Shown here in pieces: positions 36,286 to 49,612 of a DNA stretch of 64,000 bases. Both the position numbers and the translations under genes were made by a program. Position 1 is the stretch's first letter, and every line of letters begins with the position of its first letter. This DNA is from Leucaena leucocephala (taxonomy: Eukaryota > Streptophyta > Magnoliopsida > Fabales > Fabaceae). A model generated the notes under the pieces. That model was not told the DNA's origin. It worked only from the letters and a program-made list of their open reading frames with translations, and did not search any database. The DNA is taken from NCBI GenBank assembly GCA_037074615.1, contig CM073515.1:17197001-17261000 (forward strand), read 5' to 3'.

Positions 36286-36825
36286 TATATACCTTAGAAA
36301 AAGCTCAACTTTCTTCCATAGAAACCCTAAGTTCAAGGCCCCAAATTAAAAGAAAATAGGCTAGGATAGATTGCTTATATTAATCTCTAGCTAGCTTGAA
36401 CTTTGGTCCTTGATTTCTTCTTTGTCTTGGCTTGAGTTTGCATTTAAGCAACACCTCCCTAAGGGTTCTCCATGCTACAATTTTAAGTAGAAATGGGAGG
36501 GTATTTATAGACTTGAAAGGTGGTGGATGGATGGCCAAGATCACTTGGTACACTATTTGATCTAATAGCTTATATTTGTTCTTGGATTGAGCTTGCCCTA
36601 GAAGCCAAAAGGTGACATCATCAAGGGATACCTGATAGCACATGTGCCAAAATTCCAAGGGCAAGAAGCATCTAGAAAAATTTCAGTCTAATCCAGTATT
36701 GACTCAGTCTAATTCCCCAAAAACTAGATTGTTTTATACATCTAATTTTTTTGAGATTCCATAATATGCTTTATGATCTTAAATCTAGTATTCGAATTCT
36801 TTCTACCATTGACATTCTTGGACTG
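36286..36825 (-). repeat. Promoter-containing piece of the 3' LTR of element X
   Basis: On the minus strand TATAAATA at 36502-36509 sits in the same position as the TATA boxes of the sister LTRs (38737-38744, 47975-47982, 60625-60632). Upstream are the landmark 'TGATGTCACCTTTTGGC' and 'ACTGAGTCAATACTGG'. Its right end GACTG (36821-36825) is the target duplication of the solo LTR that follows. Confidence 0.85.
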
Positions 36826-39800
36826 TGTCGTATCCTTATTTTCATCCTTAGTTATACTCAATTAGAAGTAACTTGAATAAATTAAATACCTCTTTGCTTT
36901 AGAAACATGACTTTTCAAGAAAATGTTTCTTAGATACTATTCATGAGTATTGTTCCTTTGGTAATCTAGAATACATACCTCACTTTAAAAATTCATAATT
37001 AAATATAGAAAAATTGAAATAGAGTGGTTCCAATTTCTAATGAAATCTATTTTATTGAACATTGAAAGAAAACTATAAAACTGGGGTTTCATTGTCCAAA
37101 TGAAATTAGTTTATTTGTTGAAAAACACTGGTCATTTGGTAAGTCTGGAAGTTCCAGTTTCTTTGCCTTAATTTCAAAAATTCATTTCTCTTAGCTTACT
37201 TATCCAAATGAAACGTGTTACCTATGGATTTAAAGCCCCATATGTTTTCTTTAAGTTGATAAAATTTTGTATAAAAATTCATTCATTTACTATTTGAAAT
37301 TAGTGCTTGAACCTCACAGACTCTGGTTGCTCATTTTATCTAATTTCAAATTTTATCTCCAACTTGGAAAAATCATATTAAATAAAAAACTTGACCAATT
37401 GAGGTGTTCTTAGTGTGCATTTAAAGATATGTATCTTAGCTACTTTCATGCAAATTTCATGTCCAAACTAGTTGGTTAAGTCATTGTAATTACTATCACA
37501 AGGTTACTATCTCATAATACAAACACACTGTAATGTACTATGTATCCTATCATATCATCCCATAATGTCAAGTAGTCATCTTAACTTATTATACAAGTTC
37601 AATCATCTACATTTACCCTTTTTCCTTGAGATGTTACAGCACCTATAGCATGGTATTGCATATGGAAATAATAAGATTTCATGGAAATCTCAATAGCAAG
37701 TCATACAAACTATTATATCATGCAAGATTGATTAAATGCCTAACATGTTATCATGAGATGGGAGCTACTTCATGTTCTACATAAGTAAACTCTAACATGC
37801 ATATTGTCATGACATTAGTTGCAAGGAGTTGCAATCATTCATACTTCTTCATCATCATCATCATCATCATAGTATCATCTTAAACTCAACCAAACATCAC
37901 AAATAACAAGCAAGCATACAATCAAACAAACATAAAATTATAGTTAGGTATTCTTGCTACCTCTTGGGTTATCCATGATAAACTCTTTTTGAGATGGTCT
38001 TCTTCCCATACAAATGTCAAAACCTAGCCATTACAAAGTAACATCAAGTTACAACTCAACTTCAAAACAATCCCAAGACTAGGTTCTAACTAGATTCCAT
38101 TCTTTGTCTACTTTATTACTTATGCTTCCATCTTTCTAAAATAAATTCTCATAGTTCATTTCCTCATAATTTTTCATGTAAAATCCAAATATGAAATTAT
38201 AATTTCCAAAATCAAACCACATCCTTGGTTATTGTACAGAACCGAAATGCTTCCTTTTATTTTCTAAAAATTCTCATTTTGATTCCAATGCTTCCACTAC
38301 TTGTTTCTCTACCTTATCCCCACACAATTTTCCATTTTAAACCCATTGGAAGTATCAAAATCATGAAATTCTAAGATATAAATAGTGAATCATATAGTGA
38401 CAGCCAAGAACACAAAACCCTAACTACATGTACGCTTGAATTTTCAAGCCAATACCACTTGATTCTAGCTTGTTTAAGCTTGTCAAAACTATCCATAACA
38501 TAAAATTCATATTCCCACCACATATGAACAGCATGACCAGCAGCAACATAAAAGGGAAAGTGCCATAAAAACTTCTTAAAACCAAGATCAAACTTGCTAG
38601 AACATTGTCCAAGATTAAAGGAACTAGTTACCTTTCTTGTTGCTCCAAGGTGTATGCTTCTTTCTTGCTGCAAAGTAAATTTTGGCAGAGGTTCCCTAAG
38701 GTTTCTAAGCTGCCGAATCAGGTCTAAAAGTGGGGGTATATATAGAAAAATTTAAGTGGAAATAGAATGCCAAAATTAGTTTGGTTACTATTTGATCTAA
38801 TAGTCTATAATTCACCTTCCATCAAACTTGCCCTAGAAGCCTCATTAATGACATCATCCATGACATCATAAAGGGCTGTGTTTGCTAAAAATAATAGGAA
38901 AATACTAGTAGGAAAAATTCTAGTCCAGTCCGATACTGATCCAATTAGTTTCACAAAAACCAAATTGTTTTATGTTCCCAATTTTTATAATATTCCAGAA
39001 CATGAATTTGGTCACTAAAATCAGTGTCTAGATTTTTCCTACTATTGGCATTGTTAGAATGAGTATTTATCTGCTAATCATCCCTTGAGAAATGACTAAA
39101 ATGCCCTTGGTTATCTATCTTATGCTATATTAACCCTAGGGGCATAATTGTCATTTCACACCTCTTTACTTCTTATCAGGGCATATATTGACTATGATTA
39201 ATCATCCTTATACTTGGATAGACATTTTTGACCTATCTAAAGTGACCAAAATACTCTCCATCCATCTTTTGTTCATTATTACAACACAGGGGCATTTTCA
39301 TAATTTAGCACTTTTTTTGGGTTCCTCTAGGTACTGGCCCATTTGACTGTTCAATATCTTATTAGGCCTTTTGGATGCCATTTTGGGCCTCTATATAGGT
39401 CCAATACCTTTATAGCTCAATTCACAAGAAACCTCACTTGAAAGTATTTATTGAGTACATAATTCTACTGTAAATTCCATAAAAAATTCTACATAACTCC
39501 TTTTTGATTCTGTCAGTTTTATAAATTTTTATATTAATTATGGGAATTTACTGCTCAGTTTCATATGATTAGTAAATCCAGGAGGTCTTATAACAATCTC
39601 CTAATTTTAAAAATTAAAATCAATTATTTCAGGCCTCAAATCAAAATTCTAAAAAAAATATGCTTAGTCCAATTTCTATTCTCTATTTGCTGGTAAAATT
39701 TGGGACTACAGTATTTCCAGGCAGTTCTAGGCCTTTTCTGGCACACTTCCTCATAATTACGATTTTGCCCCTTGAACTTTTACTAAATTACATTTAAGTC

Positions 39801-40023
39801 CTCAAACTTTTTGAAATTATATTTATTGGCCTAAACGTTTTTTTTTTCTATTTTTGATTTTGGTCCAAAACTTTTCTACATTCCACTTAGGTCATTGAAC
39901 TTACTTTTATTTTCAATTTAATCCCTTTTCTTCCTTGAATTGTAATATGTTTCTTAGAGAATCTCATGTATATTACGTACAAATTGTACATACATATCAA
40001 ATAAGAAAATTGGGGATATGATA
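36826..40023 (-). repeat. Solo long gypsy LTR (3,198 bp) inserted in an LTR of its own family
   Basis: Minus strand starts TATCATATCCCCAATTTTC (expected TG mutated to TA) and ends GGATACGACA, so the termini are imperfect inverted repeats. Flanked by GACTG at 36821-36825 and GACTG at 40024-40028. The uninterrupted target (CTTGGACTGGGTCTAAACTT) is seen at about 58011-58035, which confirms both edges. TATA box on minus at 38737-38744 (TATATATA). A TCA microsatellite lies at 37849-37869. Confidence 0.93.
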
Positions 40024-41538
40024 GACTGGGTCTAAACTTAATTACTAATCCCTTGGCAAATTACCAAAATACCCCTTAGTTCTTCTTTATTTACTTTAAT
40101 GTCTCTAGGGAAATATTGTCTTTTCACATATCATCAGAGTATTCTTGACCTTGGTCAACTACTGTGGGAACTCTCATTAACCATCTAAATTTAGTCAAAT
40201 GACCAAAATACCCTGCATCTATCTTTTGCTCAATGGCACAATAAAGTGGTATATCCAGTGGTATTTTTGTAATTTTATATTTTTATGGGTCTTTATTAGC
40301 ATTGGCCCATGTACTTATCTAAAAATATTATTGGGCCTATAAGTTGCCATTTTGGGCCTTCTACATGGGCTCAACTCCCAAGAATTACCCAAAAAAGTAT
40401 TTATTGTGTATTTTAATCCATTGTAAATTTTATTACAAATTCTACATAACTCCTTTTTTAGTTATGTCAGTTTCATAAATTCTCATATTAATTATAAGAA
40501 TTTACTGTCAAATTTTATCTGATTCTAAGGTCAAGAGGATATTGTACTAAATTATCTTTCTTGAGAAATTTATATCAATTTATGAGGACCTTAAATCAAA
40601 ATTCTATATTACATTAAACTGATCAGAATAACTTTCTCTATTTTATAATTAAAATGATTTTCAGGCAATTTTAGGCCTTTTCCGGCTCAACTTTCTCATA
40701 ATTACCATTTTACCCTTAAACTTTTGGAAATTACACTTTAAACCCTCAACTTTTTATAATTATACTTAATAGCCCAAAGTTATGTCTACTTTCACTTTTT
40801 ACCATGGAACTTTTAGACTTTTTAGTTTAACCCCTCACTTTTTTCAAAATGACTATTATGTCTCTAGGGACTTTCACTATTTACAATTTTGGTCCATGAA
40901 CTTTTATTATTTGCATTTTAGCCTTTGAATATCATCTATATACTTCTGGGACTTCTGCTCAACAGGGCGTGATGGCCTACCAATTTCAGGCTACATACTT
41001 GGCTTTTAGGCCTAAACCTTGTCTAATCATAACTTTTCTTCTATATTCATCATTATAATCCTTTCCAAATCTCTTTCCTCTATTAGTCTTATACAAATAG
41101 GAAAAATTAGTAATTGATAACAATTCTGGGCAATTTTGGGCATTTTCTGGCTCTACTTTCTATAATTACATTTTTACCTCTTGAATTTGACAAATTACAC
41201 TTTAGTCTTTGGATTTGTCAAATTCTATTTTGGTTCCTTTCTACTCTTTTTTAAAATGTCACTTTAGTTCCTTTCTAGGCATTTTAAAATTCTAATTTAA
41301 CTTTTAAAATCTCTAAACTCCATTTAGGTCCCTTGAATATTTTGTCTTTAACTTTCATCAAAATGACATTTATGTCCCTTGACATTATAACTTTATATTT
41401 TTTTCTGCTTAAAACTCATCTAACCATTATCATTTCTTCTGATATCATCACAATCCCTTCCAAAACTCTTTCCTCTATTTATCCCTTACAGGTTCCATTG
41501 TCTATTCCATACAGATAGGGAAAAATTATGATATGGCA
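40024..41538 (-). repeat. Start of the 3' LTR of element X
   Basis: Begins TGCCATATCATAATTTTTCCC at 41538, right after the polypurine tract. Two blocks (41130-41538 and about 40660-41110) resemble each other from 'CTGGGCAATTTTxGGCxTTTTC' to 'CTTTCCTCTATTxxTC', an internal partial duplication. Ends at the GACTG target of the solo LTR. Confidence 0.85.
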
Positions 41539-41550
41539 TTTCTTCCCCTT
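41539..41550 (-). promoter_or_regulatory. Polypurine tract of element X
   Basis: Minus-strand AAGGGGAAGAAA directly before the LTR start. Just upstream is TTTTGAGGACGAAATTTATT, which in Del/Tekay-type gypsy elements encodes the end of pol; here it is the only coding-like trace. Confidence 0.85.
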
Positions 41551-44500
41551 AAATAAATTTCGTCCTCAAAATTTAACTTGTACCTTAGTCAAACAATTAT
41601 GGATATATCACTATTATACTCTTCTATGTTTCATGACTAAGGTTCAGGGGTGTCTTTACATAATTATTTTGTTCTATTTCAATGTTTAGGGACTTTCTTT
41701 TAGGCTTAATGAAGTAGAGGAACTCATTGTCTACTTTAAACCATTAGTCATTTTTCCTTATCAACTCAAATAGAATTGAGGTTTGGTAGACCAAACATCA
41801 TCTTTGTTTTACTCTACTTAGTTCAGTCATTGTACTGAACTTACAAATAGTGTCCACTTCTTTCATATATAACCTTTCAAAAATTTAATGTAATTCTAGG
41901 GTCTCTGTCATTTATCATACTTTTTATCTCATTACATGTTTCTCTTTATATATCATGAGATATCTTAAGTCTAATAGTTTCCTTGACATACGGCTTTGAT
42001 GATCTCCCAATAGAATCCTTTCCTTATGTCTTTTTATTTTTCTCTTGAACAAAGCTGTAAACTAAATTTTTCTTATAAGACCTTCTCTATTTTGATCTTC
42101 CATAAAGGTTTTGATCCCCTGATTCTATAACTTTTTCAAGTTTTTCTTAACTTTTCTAATCATCTTACATATCTTTGTGTATTTTTACTAACTCTTTTTG
42201 GTATTTGCACCTTTTCTTATTACTTTTTAGGGGGTCCCTATGATTAGGCTATTCTGACTTGAGCATGCTTAACTGAAAAGTGCTGATAAAAATCTGAAGC
42301 ACTAGTATTTCATTTAACTAGTTTATACCCCATTATTAGGCTATCCTACCATGGTATTTTATTAGTTTAGACCCTTTTCATACTGTCTCTTTTAGGTCTA
42401 TTTGGTTTTCATTTGCTTTAATTTCATCTTAGGAACTTATTTGCTTATAATTGATCCCTTCTTATTTCATACAGGGTGTTATTCTTCTATTTCTTAGGTA
42501 TTATCCTTACAGACTTATGCATACCATGAACTCAAAACTAGAAATTTGAGCTATGTTGGCTTTAATTACTTTTTCCTTTTTTGTGTAAGAGGATTATCAG
42601 TTCAGTCCATACAATAAAATCATCTAAAATAATATTGTGGGTACTCTCTCTATATGAGTTAACCAACTTGTGAGGCTTTATGACTTTAACCTTATCCTTG
42701 GTAATGGTCATTCTAGAGAAATACCTATAGCTTATTCCTTTCCTTAGGATAGGCCTACTGTGACCCTCGAGATATATTGCGATCTACCGTGAGTCTTTTC
42801 AGGATCTAACTGCGACCTTAGAACTTTGTATGAGCCATGCTAGGATCTAAATGTGATCCTCCAGAATCTACTATGATTATGTTGTACTATATCGTAATTC
42901 TCCAGAGGACCTAAAACCAATGGACTAAGTTACAAAGTTAGCCACTTCTACTCAATTGGTAACTCAATCGATAATTTCTCCACTATTTTCCATTAAGACT
43001 TTACTCATTTCCTCTTTTATTTAGGAATTTCTCATATCATTCTTATTTTTCATCTTTCATTTCAAAATATGACCTTGATTTGTTCAACACTGCAAAGAGC
43101 TACATAGGCCCTATCATACATGTTATTGCTATAAACTATATATCTCATATTTCTTATTATGGTTCGATATATAACTGCTAAAGATTTCTTAACTTATCTG
43201 TGGACATAGCTTTAGTATGAGCTAAACTGTCATTTTCTTGAATTAGCTCTATTTCAAGAGCGATCTGCCTTTATTGCAAGAGCGATCTAACTTTATTGTA
43301 AGAGCATTAACTTTTATTCCATAGAAGCTAATCTCTCATAGTTGTATCATCATTTCCATAGCTATATCTCATTTTGTTATGTATAATACGTGCCATGTTC
43401 TTAGCTCATCATTTATCTATCTAATCCCTATTAAAAGGACAAGTCCTGAGTACTGCAATTATTTGTCCATAGGTATGTCTATAACATTTATCTGTATAAC
43501 CATACTGAGCATATTCTATCATCTCCCTTATTTTAACTCCTTGACTAATGAACTATTATCGTCTTATCCCAAAACCTCATTGTAATCTTGACTTTAATCT
43601 TTGAGGATTAAGTGAACCTAATTATCTCATATATCTCTAAGATGTAAATACAAATATATCAAGTATAGGGTAACTCAACAGTGCGCACATTGGATATTAT
43701 TGTTTAAACATACATAGTATACTACCACCTTTAAGCCAGTGGGAATAGGAACATATTCATCACATGGTAGAATACTAACAGGAAGATTTAGCTACCCTAT
43801 ACAGTCATCATTATAAATGAATGACCATTACCTGAGTCACATATCTATCTACCTAGTGATCGTTAATTCATACCATATCTTGGATTATCTCAGGTGACTT
43901 CCTTAACTTTTTCTGATTAAGGCAATATTTCTTTTATTTATCCAGAGTCTCTCATCTGTCATATTCTATAGATATTCCCTTGCAAATTTCCCGGCTTGCC
44001 ACATCTATAGCAACTTCCTCGACCTATTAAATAAATCTTATCTCCGTGTCTTTACCACATATCTTGTATCTTTTAGGTATTGATTGCATATTTGAACTTC
44101 TTAATTCATTACCTCTTCTCAACTTCTAGTCATTACATTTTTCTGGGCATTGTAAACTTCTCTCTATAATCTTGCATGCCCTTACTACTCTATTAAACCT
44201 TTATAACTGCCTAGAAAGAATCATTTCTTACAACATAAAACTTAGTCCTTAAGTCACATGCTCAGTTGTACATTTCTCATCATTCATGTAGATGAATTTG
44301 GCAAGTATTCATCATAGGGTTTCTTCTCTCACCCTATCTTATCACTTAAACTTAGCCTCGCACTCATCTCTATTTGATTAAGGTAAATACTTTTCGTAAA
44401 ACTATTTAAGTTAAACTTCCTAGTTGAGTGGGTTATTCTTTACCTGTAGGGTAGCTTCTATGCTTATTAATATCTCTTAACATCTTTCTCTAATTCATAA

Positions 44501-46611
44501 ATAACTAGCTACTTCTTCTACCCTGAGGGACATTTCAATACTTTAGAGATCTCAATTATTCCCTAGAACATACACGGTTCATGCTTACGTAATCGGATAT
44601 TATCCTTTTCCTTAGTAGACCCTAACTATTTATAAGTCTTAGTATGCTCTTGACCAAACTACAACTCCTTCCTAGTCCTTTTCCCAGAACATAACAGGCT
44701 AGCAATAATCACTACTTCTGTCATTGTAATAGCATAGTATCTTTCTCTTAACCCAAACAAACTTGCATTGCTTAGATCTCATCTTTCATTTACTACTGTT
44801 GTTTTAGCCTATTCAAAATAATTTGTACTAGGTCTATTGAGTCATTAGTTCATTTGTGATGGAATTCCTCCATTATGGAACTATCAACTCTCAATCTATT
44901 CATCATTACATCCTTGACCTTAAGCTATATGTTAAGCAGGTCTCTAGATAAATCTCGGTCTAGCATAACAAAGTCTTTCGTAATGTAGATATACTCTAGA
45001 TTATTGCACAGAGGATCGATTTCTGAACATTCCTTAAACTAATTGTTCATGTGTTAGTGTATCACACTAGCTAGCTAAGCTGCATCTTGTACTAATCCTC
45101 TAGCTAATAAACTTCAATGAGGTTGTTCCTTCATTCTCTTCATCTTTATAGTATCTGATTGTTGACTCCAGATACACTGAATGATTCTAATTCATTCCCA
45201 TATACTAGTACCATTTTATTTGGCCTTAGCAACTCTCTAACTAACTACCTATCTATCATTTTAGGTTTGGCTTAGGCCTCATACTATACTTTACTCATTT
45301 ACATTAGAAATCTTAGTGGTTTTCTTGTTCCTCCAGTTATTCTCACTGTCTCTAATGATCATAATCAGTATAGAGGGAGGCCTTATACGATTGTTCTTTT
45401 CTTTACTTTACTGCAAGTATGAGCATATACTCTAACATGTATAATGCCTGACCAATGTGTTGTAGGACTACATACCTACTTATGAATGCATAGCTCTAAC
45501 ACCAGAGCTTAAGCATTCCTTCTTTAATATGCACAACTCTAACACTCGAAGCTTGCACAACTCTATCAATGGAGCTTACATTGCTATAACATTTGGTACT
45601 TTAACATATTTTACAAACATAACATAATGACTAGCATGTAATACAAGGAGTAAAAGCTCTTACTTGCTATTTCATTTGTAGCATAATATTTAAACATCTT
45701 ATCCCTACAAAAGGGAGCCCTCGATCTATTTACAGAGTCAACTATAAAATCATCTTGTTCATATAATTAGAGGGAGATTACTTCTACAATTCTATTCTTT
45801 CTTACTTACTTAATACTCTATTAAGCTCTATCTCTTTTCTATCTTTGATTTGTCTCTAAACTTTGTTCATGGCCAATCATAATTTTATTGGGATAAAATC
45901 AACTCTGCTTGCCTTACCTCGACTATATTCTCTCTGTTCTCAATGGAGGACATGTTCTTCTATCAAAGTAATGTCAATTCCATCTCAATTGTAGCCCCTT
46001 CCTACAAGGATAGGGTATATTTTTCTATCTAAAGCATTATCAACTCTGAATTGGAAGACTAGATCCCAATCCTTAAGAAAAATTAGATGGCTAGAACTTT
46101 CGTACCTCATATCCCTTACTCATAAGCCTCTTAACCTAACCCTAAATTGAGTAGCTATTAACATTATCATCATTGGGAACCTACTTGTTTCTCATCATAC
46201 TAGTTCCCCATATCTATCTGTCCCATTCTCTATCTCTTATCATCTCTTTATATTAATTCATGAGAATTATTGAGGATATTTATCTTTTGTTTACTATCTC
46301 CAAGATTCTGTCCATCAATTCAGAAATCTGAGATAGCTATTATGTCAAGCCATCTTACCTTAACTTGACTACATTCATTCATCTAGCTTAGGTTGCCATT
46401 TTACCCTTCTATTGGGTACAGGGTACAAATTCAACCCTTAAATGCCTTATCTGACTCTCAGACATTCCTCTTCCTTTGTTAGGAGGATCTCTTAATCTGT
46501 GGCTACCTTTCCTTTAACCCCTGCTAAACATATATAATTTTAATGCATCATGACATCTTTTGCCTCCTATAGGACTTCTATGTCCCTGGCCTAAAAGAAT
46601 TCTATGTCCCT
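41539..46611 (-). mobile_element. Non-coding interior of element X
   Basis: About 5 kb between 5' LTR and polypurine tract with no gag, protease, reverse transcriptase or integrase motif on either strand. It contains short reiterated blocks: 'GATCTAAxTGxGAxCCT' around 42740-42880, 'AGAGCGATCT' around 43250-43310, and 'GCTCTAACAC' around 45490-45590. The same blocks occur in reverse orientation in element Y at 62200-63810 ('CTAGAGGATTAGTAC' matches 45100; 'GGATTCTAGAGGxTCxCAxTTAGATCC' matches 42830). The 5' boundary lacks a recognisable PBS (AGGGACATAG). Either a large non-autonomous derivative or a coding element decayed beyond recognition. Confidence 0.65.
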
Positions 46612-49187
46612 TGCCACATCCCAATTTTCTTACATTTTAGGGACCAAATGGTAGCATATGGAACCACTTTTATGGTTATTAAAGTCAAATTACACAATAT
46701 GAAATTATACCTTTATCAGTTATTATTAACTGTGTAATTCCAGATAGGTGACTTGACTTCAAAAAATTATAATTAATTATAGAAAAATTGTAACAAAGTA
46801 GTTCAAGTTGCTATGCGAAGCTAACTTAATAATCTTTCATGAAAAATTAACTCGTTGACTACACCTTGACTAAGTCAATGTCAGTCAATGCTTAAAATTT
46901 ACTGTTCATCCAACATCATTCCCCTTATTCCAGCATTTTGGTCCCAACTTAAAAAAAATTATATCTCTATGTGTAGACATCCAAATAAATATATCAAATC
47001 GAAGCTTTGTATGTGTACTATTTATTGGAAAAATCTCATATATTTATTCTATCATTTACTATTTTTCATTATGGCTTAAAGCTAACTACCTCACCACGAG
47101 TTATTGTTCACAGGGGCAAATTCTAGCAACCAACTTTACATACATACGTATAACATACATCAATCACATATTAATCATGCTAAATAATTCTTACCTTCTC
47201 TTCATATATTCCATCTCCTCTATCTTGAGAAGACCTACTGTGATTGGATTGATATGGAAAGGGTGAGATTTCTGGAAAAATCTAAGTAGCAAACGGTACC
47301 ATAAATAATATATGTAAGTATATGCTTAGTGTTAAACACGCTTGCTTTACCATGATCATGCTTGCATAATGATATATACATGCTTCCATGATTCTTACTT
47401 ATAACATACGGCCATAGCATAAAAAGAAACAGAGCGTTCTCAATCATACATGCTTAACATAATCAAGACAAGTCAATAGCATATTAACAACATTCAATCA
47501 ATTATCATACAAGTTTAGGTATAAGTATACTACCTATCGGGTAGCTTTTCCTTAGTCCTTAGCCTTCAATCTAAGGTTCCTTCTTTACATAGGTCAGAGA
47601 CTATACATGGCATAATAATATTTTCATTATTATTTGATCCAATATAGCTCTACTCAAGCTTATCTTGAGGTAATACCCTTAACACAACAAGCTCCTAACT
47701 CTCTTTCTCTTCATGGCTAGCCTTATCAAGAGAGATTCCATAATTCTAACTATTAAATCTATAAGAAAAATCCTATAATTTATGAGAGTAGTGACTAGGA
47801 TTGATTACTTACCTCAATCCTAAGCTTACTGAGTCCCTTAGCTCATTGGATTAATCATAGTTTGGTCAGACCTTATCCTTTTTCTTCCTTTCTTTCTCTT
47901 TCTTTCTCTCTTTCTCTCTTATTCTTACTTGCTTGTCGTGGATGCATGGATGCATGGAATGGAGGGGGTAGGGGTATTTATAGGTAGAGTGAAATAGAAT
48001 GGATGGTCCAAATTGAATCGTGATGAACGGCTTAAATCACTTGCTTCCTCACTAAGCTTTGCCTATATCATCATGATAACATCATCCCCTTTATGTCATC
48101 ATACTAGGTGGCACCTTGTGTGGGTCCTATAGGATACCTCACATGGTGAGTCATCCTCCAATACATTCTGTCCAATCCTATACACTCTTGTATAAAGGGA
48201 TTTTTCTGAGTTATTAGATTGTTCTATAGTTCAATAATTTCCATGTGTTCTAATGGTATTATTTACCTAAGGAATATTTATTAAATAGATACTTATAAAT
48301 ATCTGATAAAATTCCCCTTACCATATCGCTTTCCCCAGTTATAACTATAACCGGGTACTTGTATCTTTCCTAGATCTTATTGAATTACTGTTTTAGTGTA
48401 TTGGGCCTTACTATCATGTGGAATAGCCCTCTTTGGTACCATTCTGGGCTTACTTAGACCTATCTTGCCTATTGTTAAAATTTCATTATCTAGATATTAG
48501 GCATCCACGAATTCTAGTCAAAATTTACCAAAACGTGAATAGTTTTTACTACAGAGCTCCTTTTGGAGTTCCGTTAGTTTCCTAATCTCTGGCTTCATAG
48601 GATTCACATTCCTATAAATTTTCAGCCTTATCTAAGATCCAAAAGGTCTGATAAAAAATTTAGATAACTTTCAAGATTTTAGATAAATATAAGCTATATG
48701 TGACCTCAAATAGTTATTATGGGTCACATTATATTGGCTAAAATAATTTTCTCTATCTCTTGATAAAATTTAGGACTGAAATGCTTTCATACAATTTTTT
48801 GCCATCTTTGGCTCAATTTCCTTATAATTACTACTTTTGCTCCTAAATTTGACATATTACACTTTAGTCTCTGAATTTGCTAAATTCCACTTTGGTCCCT
48901 TACTATATTTTTTATAATTACACTTTAAGTTTCATAACTTATCTCTACATTTATTTTAAGCCTTAGAACTTTTCTAATTTACACTTACATGCTTGAACTT
49001 TTCACTATTTACAATTTAGTTCCTGAACTTTCACTATTTGCAATTTAGTCCCTAAACTTTCACTATTTGAAGCTTAGTCCCTAAAAACCATATGTGTGTT
49101 TTTGGAACTTCTGCTCAAAAGAGTTTGGTAACCTACCGATTTTAGGCTACTTTCTAGGTCACTAGGACTAAAAATTAGGATATTGCA
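46612..49187 (-). repeat. 5' LTR of element X (2,576 bp)
   Basis: Minus strand starts TGCAATATCCTAATTTTTAG at 49187 and ends AAAATTGGGATGTGGCA at 46612; reversed, the end reads TGCCACATCCCAATTTT, so the termini are inverted repeats of about 17 bp. TATA box TATAAATA on minus at 47975-47982, followed by a GA-rich leader (opposite strand of the CT run at 47880-47925). It parallels the LTR of Y in all landmarks. Confidence 0.85.
47860..47925. repeat. CT-rich low-complexity tract in the LTR leader
   Basis: Runs of TTTCTTTCTCTTTC; on the minus (transcribed) strand it is a GAAAGA leader just downstream of the TATA box, conserved as AGAAGAGAGAAAGAGAG in LTR Y near 60680-60710. Confidence 0.75.
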
Positions 49188-49612
49188 TCCCTAGCCTCGC
49201 TGTGATCCATAACTAAGTCAACTACTTCCTTTCAACTAACTGAGGAAGGGTCTGGCTCACAACTCTATGCCATTCATACTTTTAAGTTTCCCCTATCCTT
49301 AAGGATCATTACCAGGTGGGAAACTATCTTTTACTTTCCTTTAATCTCAATTCCCTTAACTAACTGATTTTTTTCTTTATCTCTTATTAGACCTCTGTGT
49401 TCATTTTCCCTAGAGCATTCATCTCTAATCCATACTCTTAGTTGAAATATAAATAGGTACCCTATCACTAACCTCAATCTCAATTAGGCCTTAGCTAATC
49501 CACTGTGTACTCTATTTCCTAATCAGAGTAAGTTTATCTTATACTAGAACCTGTGTCATGTGCCAAAACTTTGTTCCGTACCTATACCAGAACTTTTTCT
49601 CTGATACCAAAA
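49188..49612 (-). mobile_element. PBS and internal start of another family member (element V)
   Basis: Minus-strand TGGTATCAGAGA (49598-49609) three bases after an LTR end, then AGTTCTGGTATAGG and AGTTTTGGCACATGACACAGG, parallel to the start of Y's interior (61741-61870). The interior is cut after about 420 bp by the LTR of element X. Confidence 0.8.

Larger units (their letters stand above)
23143..49187 (-). mobile_element. Nested long-LTR gypsy element X with later insertions
   Basis: My reconstruction: 5' LTR 46612-49187, non-coding interior 41539-46611, polypurine tract 41539-41550, and a 3' LTR beginning TGCCATATC at 41538. The 3' LTR continues in pieces 40024-41538, 36286-36825, 33656-34393 and 23143-24038. 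The gaps are filled by a solo LTR of the same family (36826-40023), an Angela solo LTR (34394-36285) and a SIRE-like copia element (24039-33655). The two solo LTRs have exact 5-bp target duplications. The piece order on the minus strand matches the order of landmarks in the unbroken LTRs. The outer limit at 23143 (TGTTAAG) is the weakest point: flanks there and at 49188 do not match as a target duplication. Confidence 0.65.

Noticed and set aside
41333..41518. 61-codon + frame and similar short frames through 41-49 kb
   Set aside because: Chance frames in T-rich LTR and non-coding interior; none is shared between copies.
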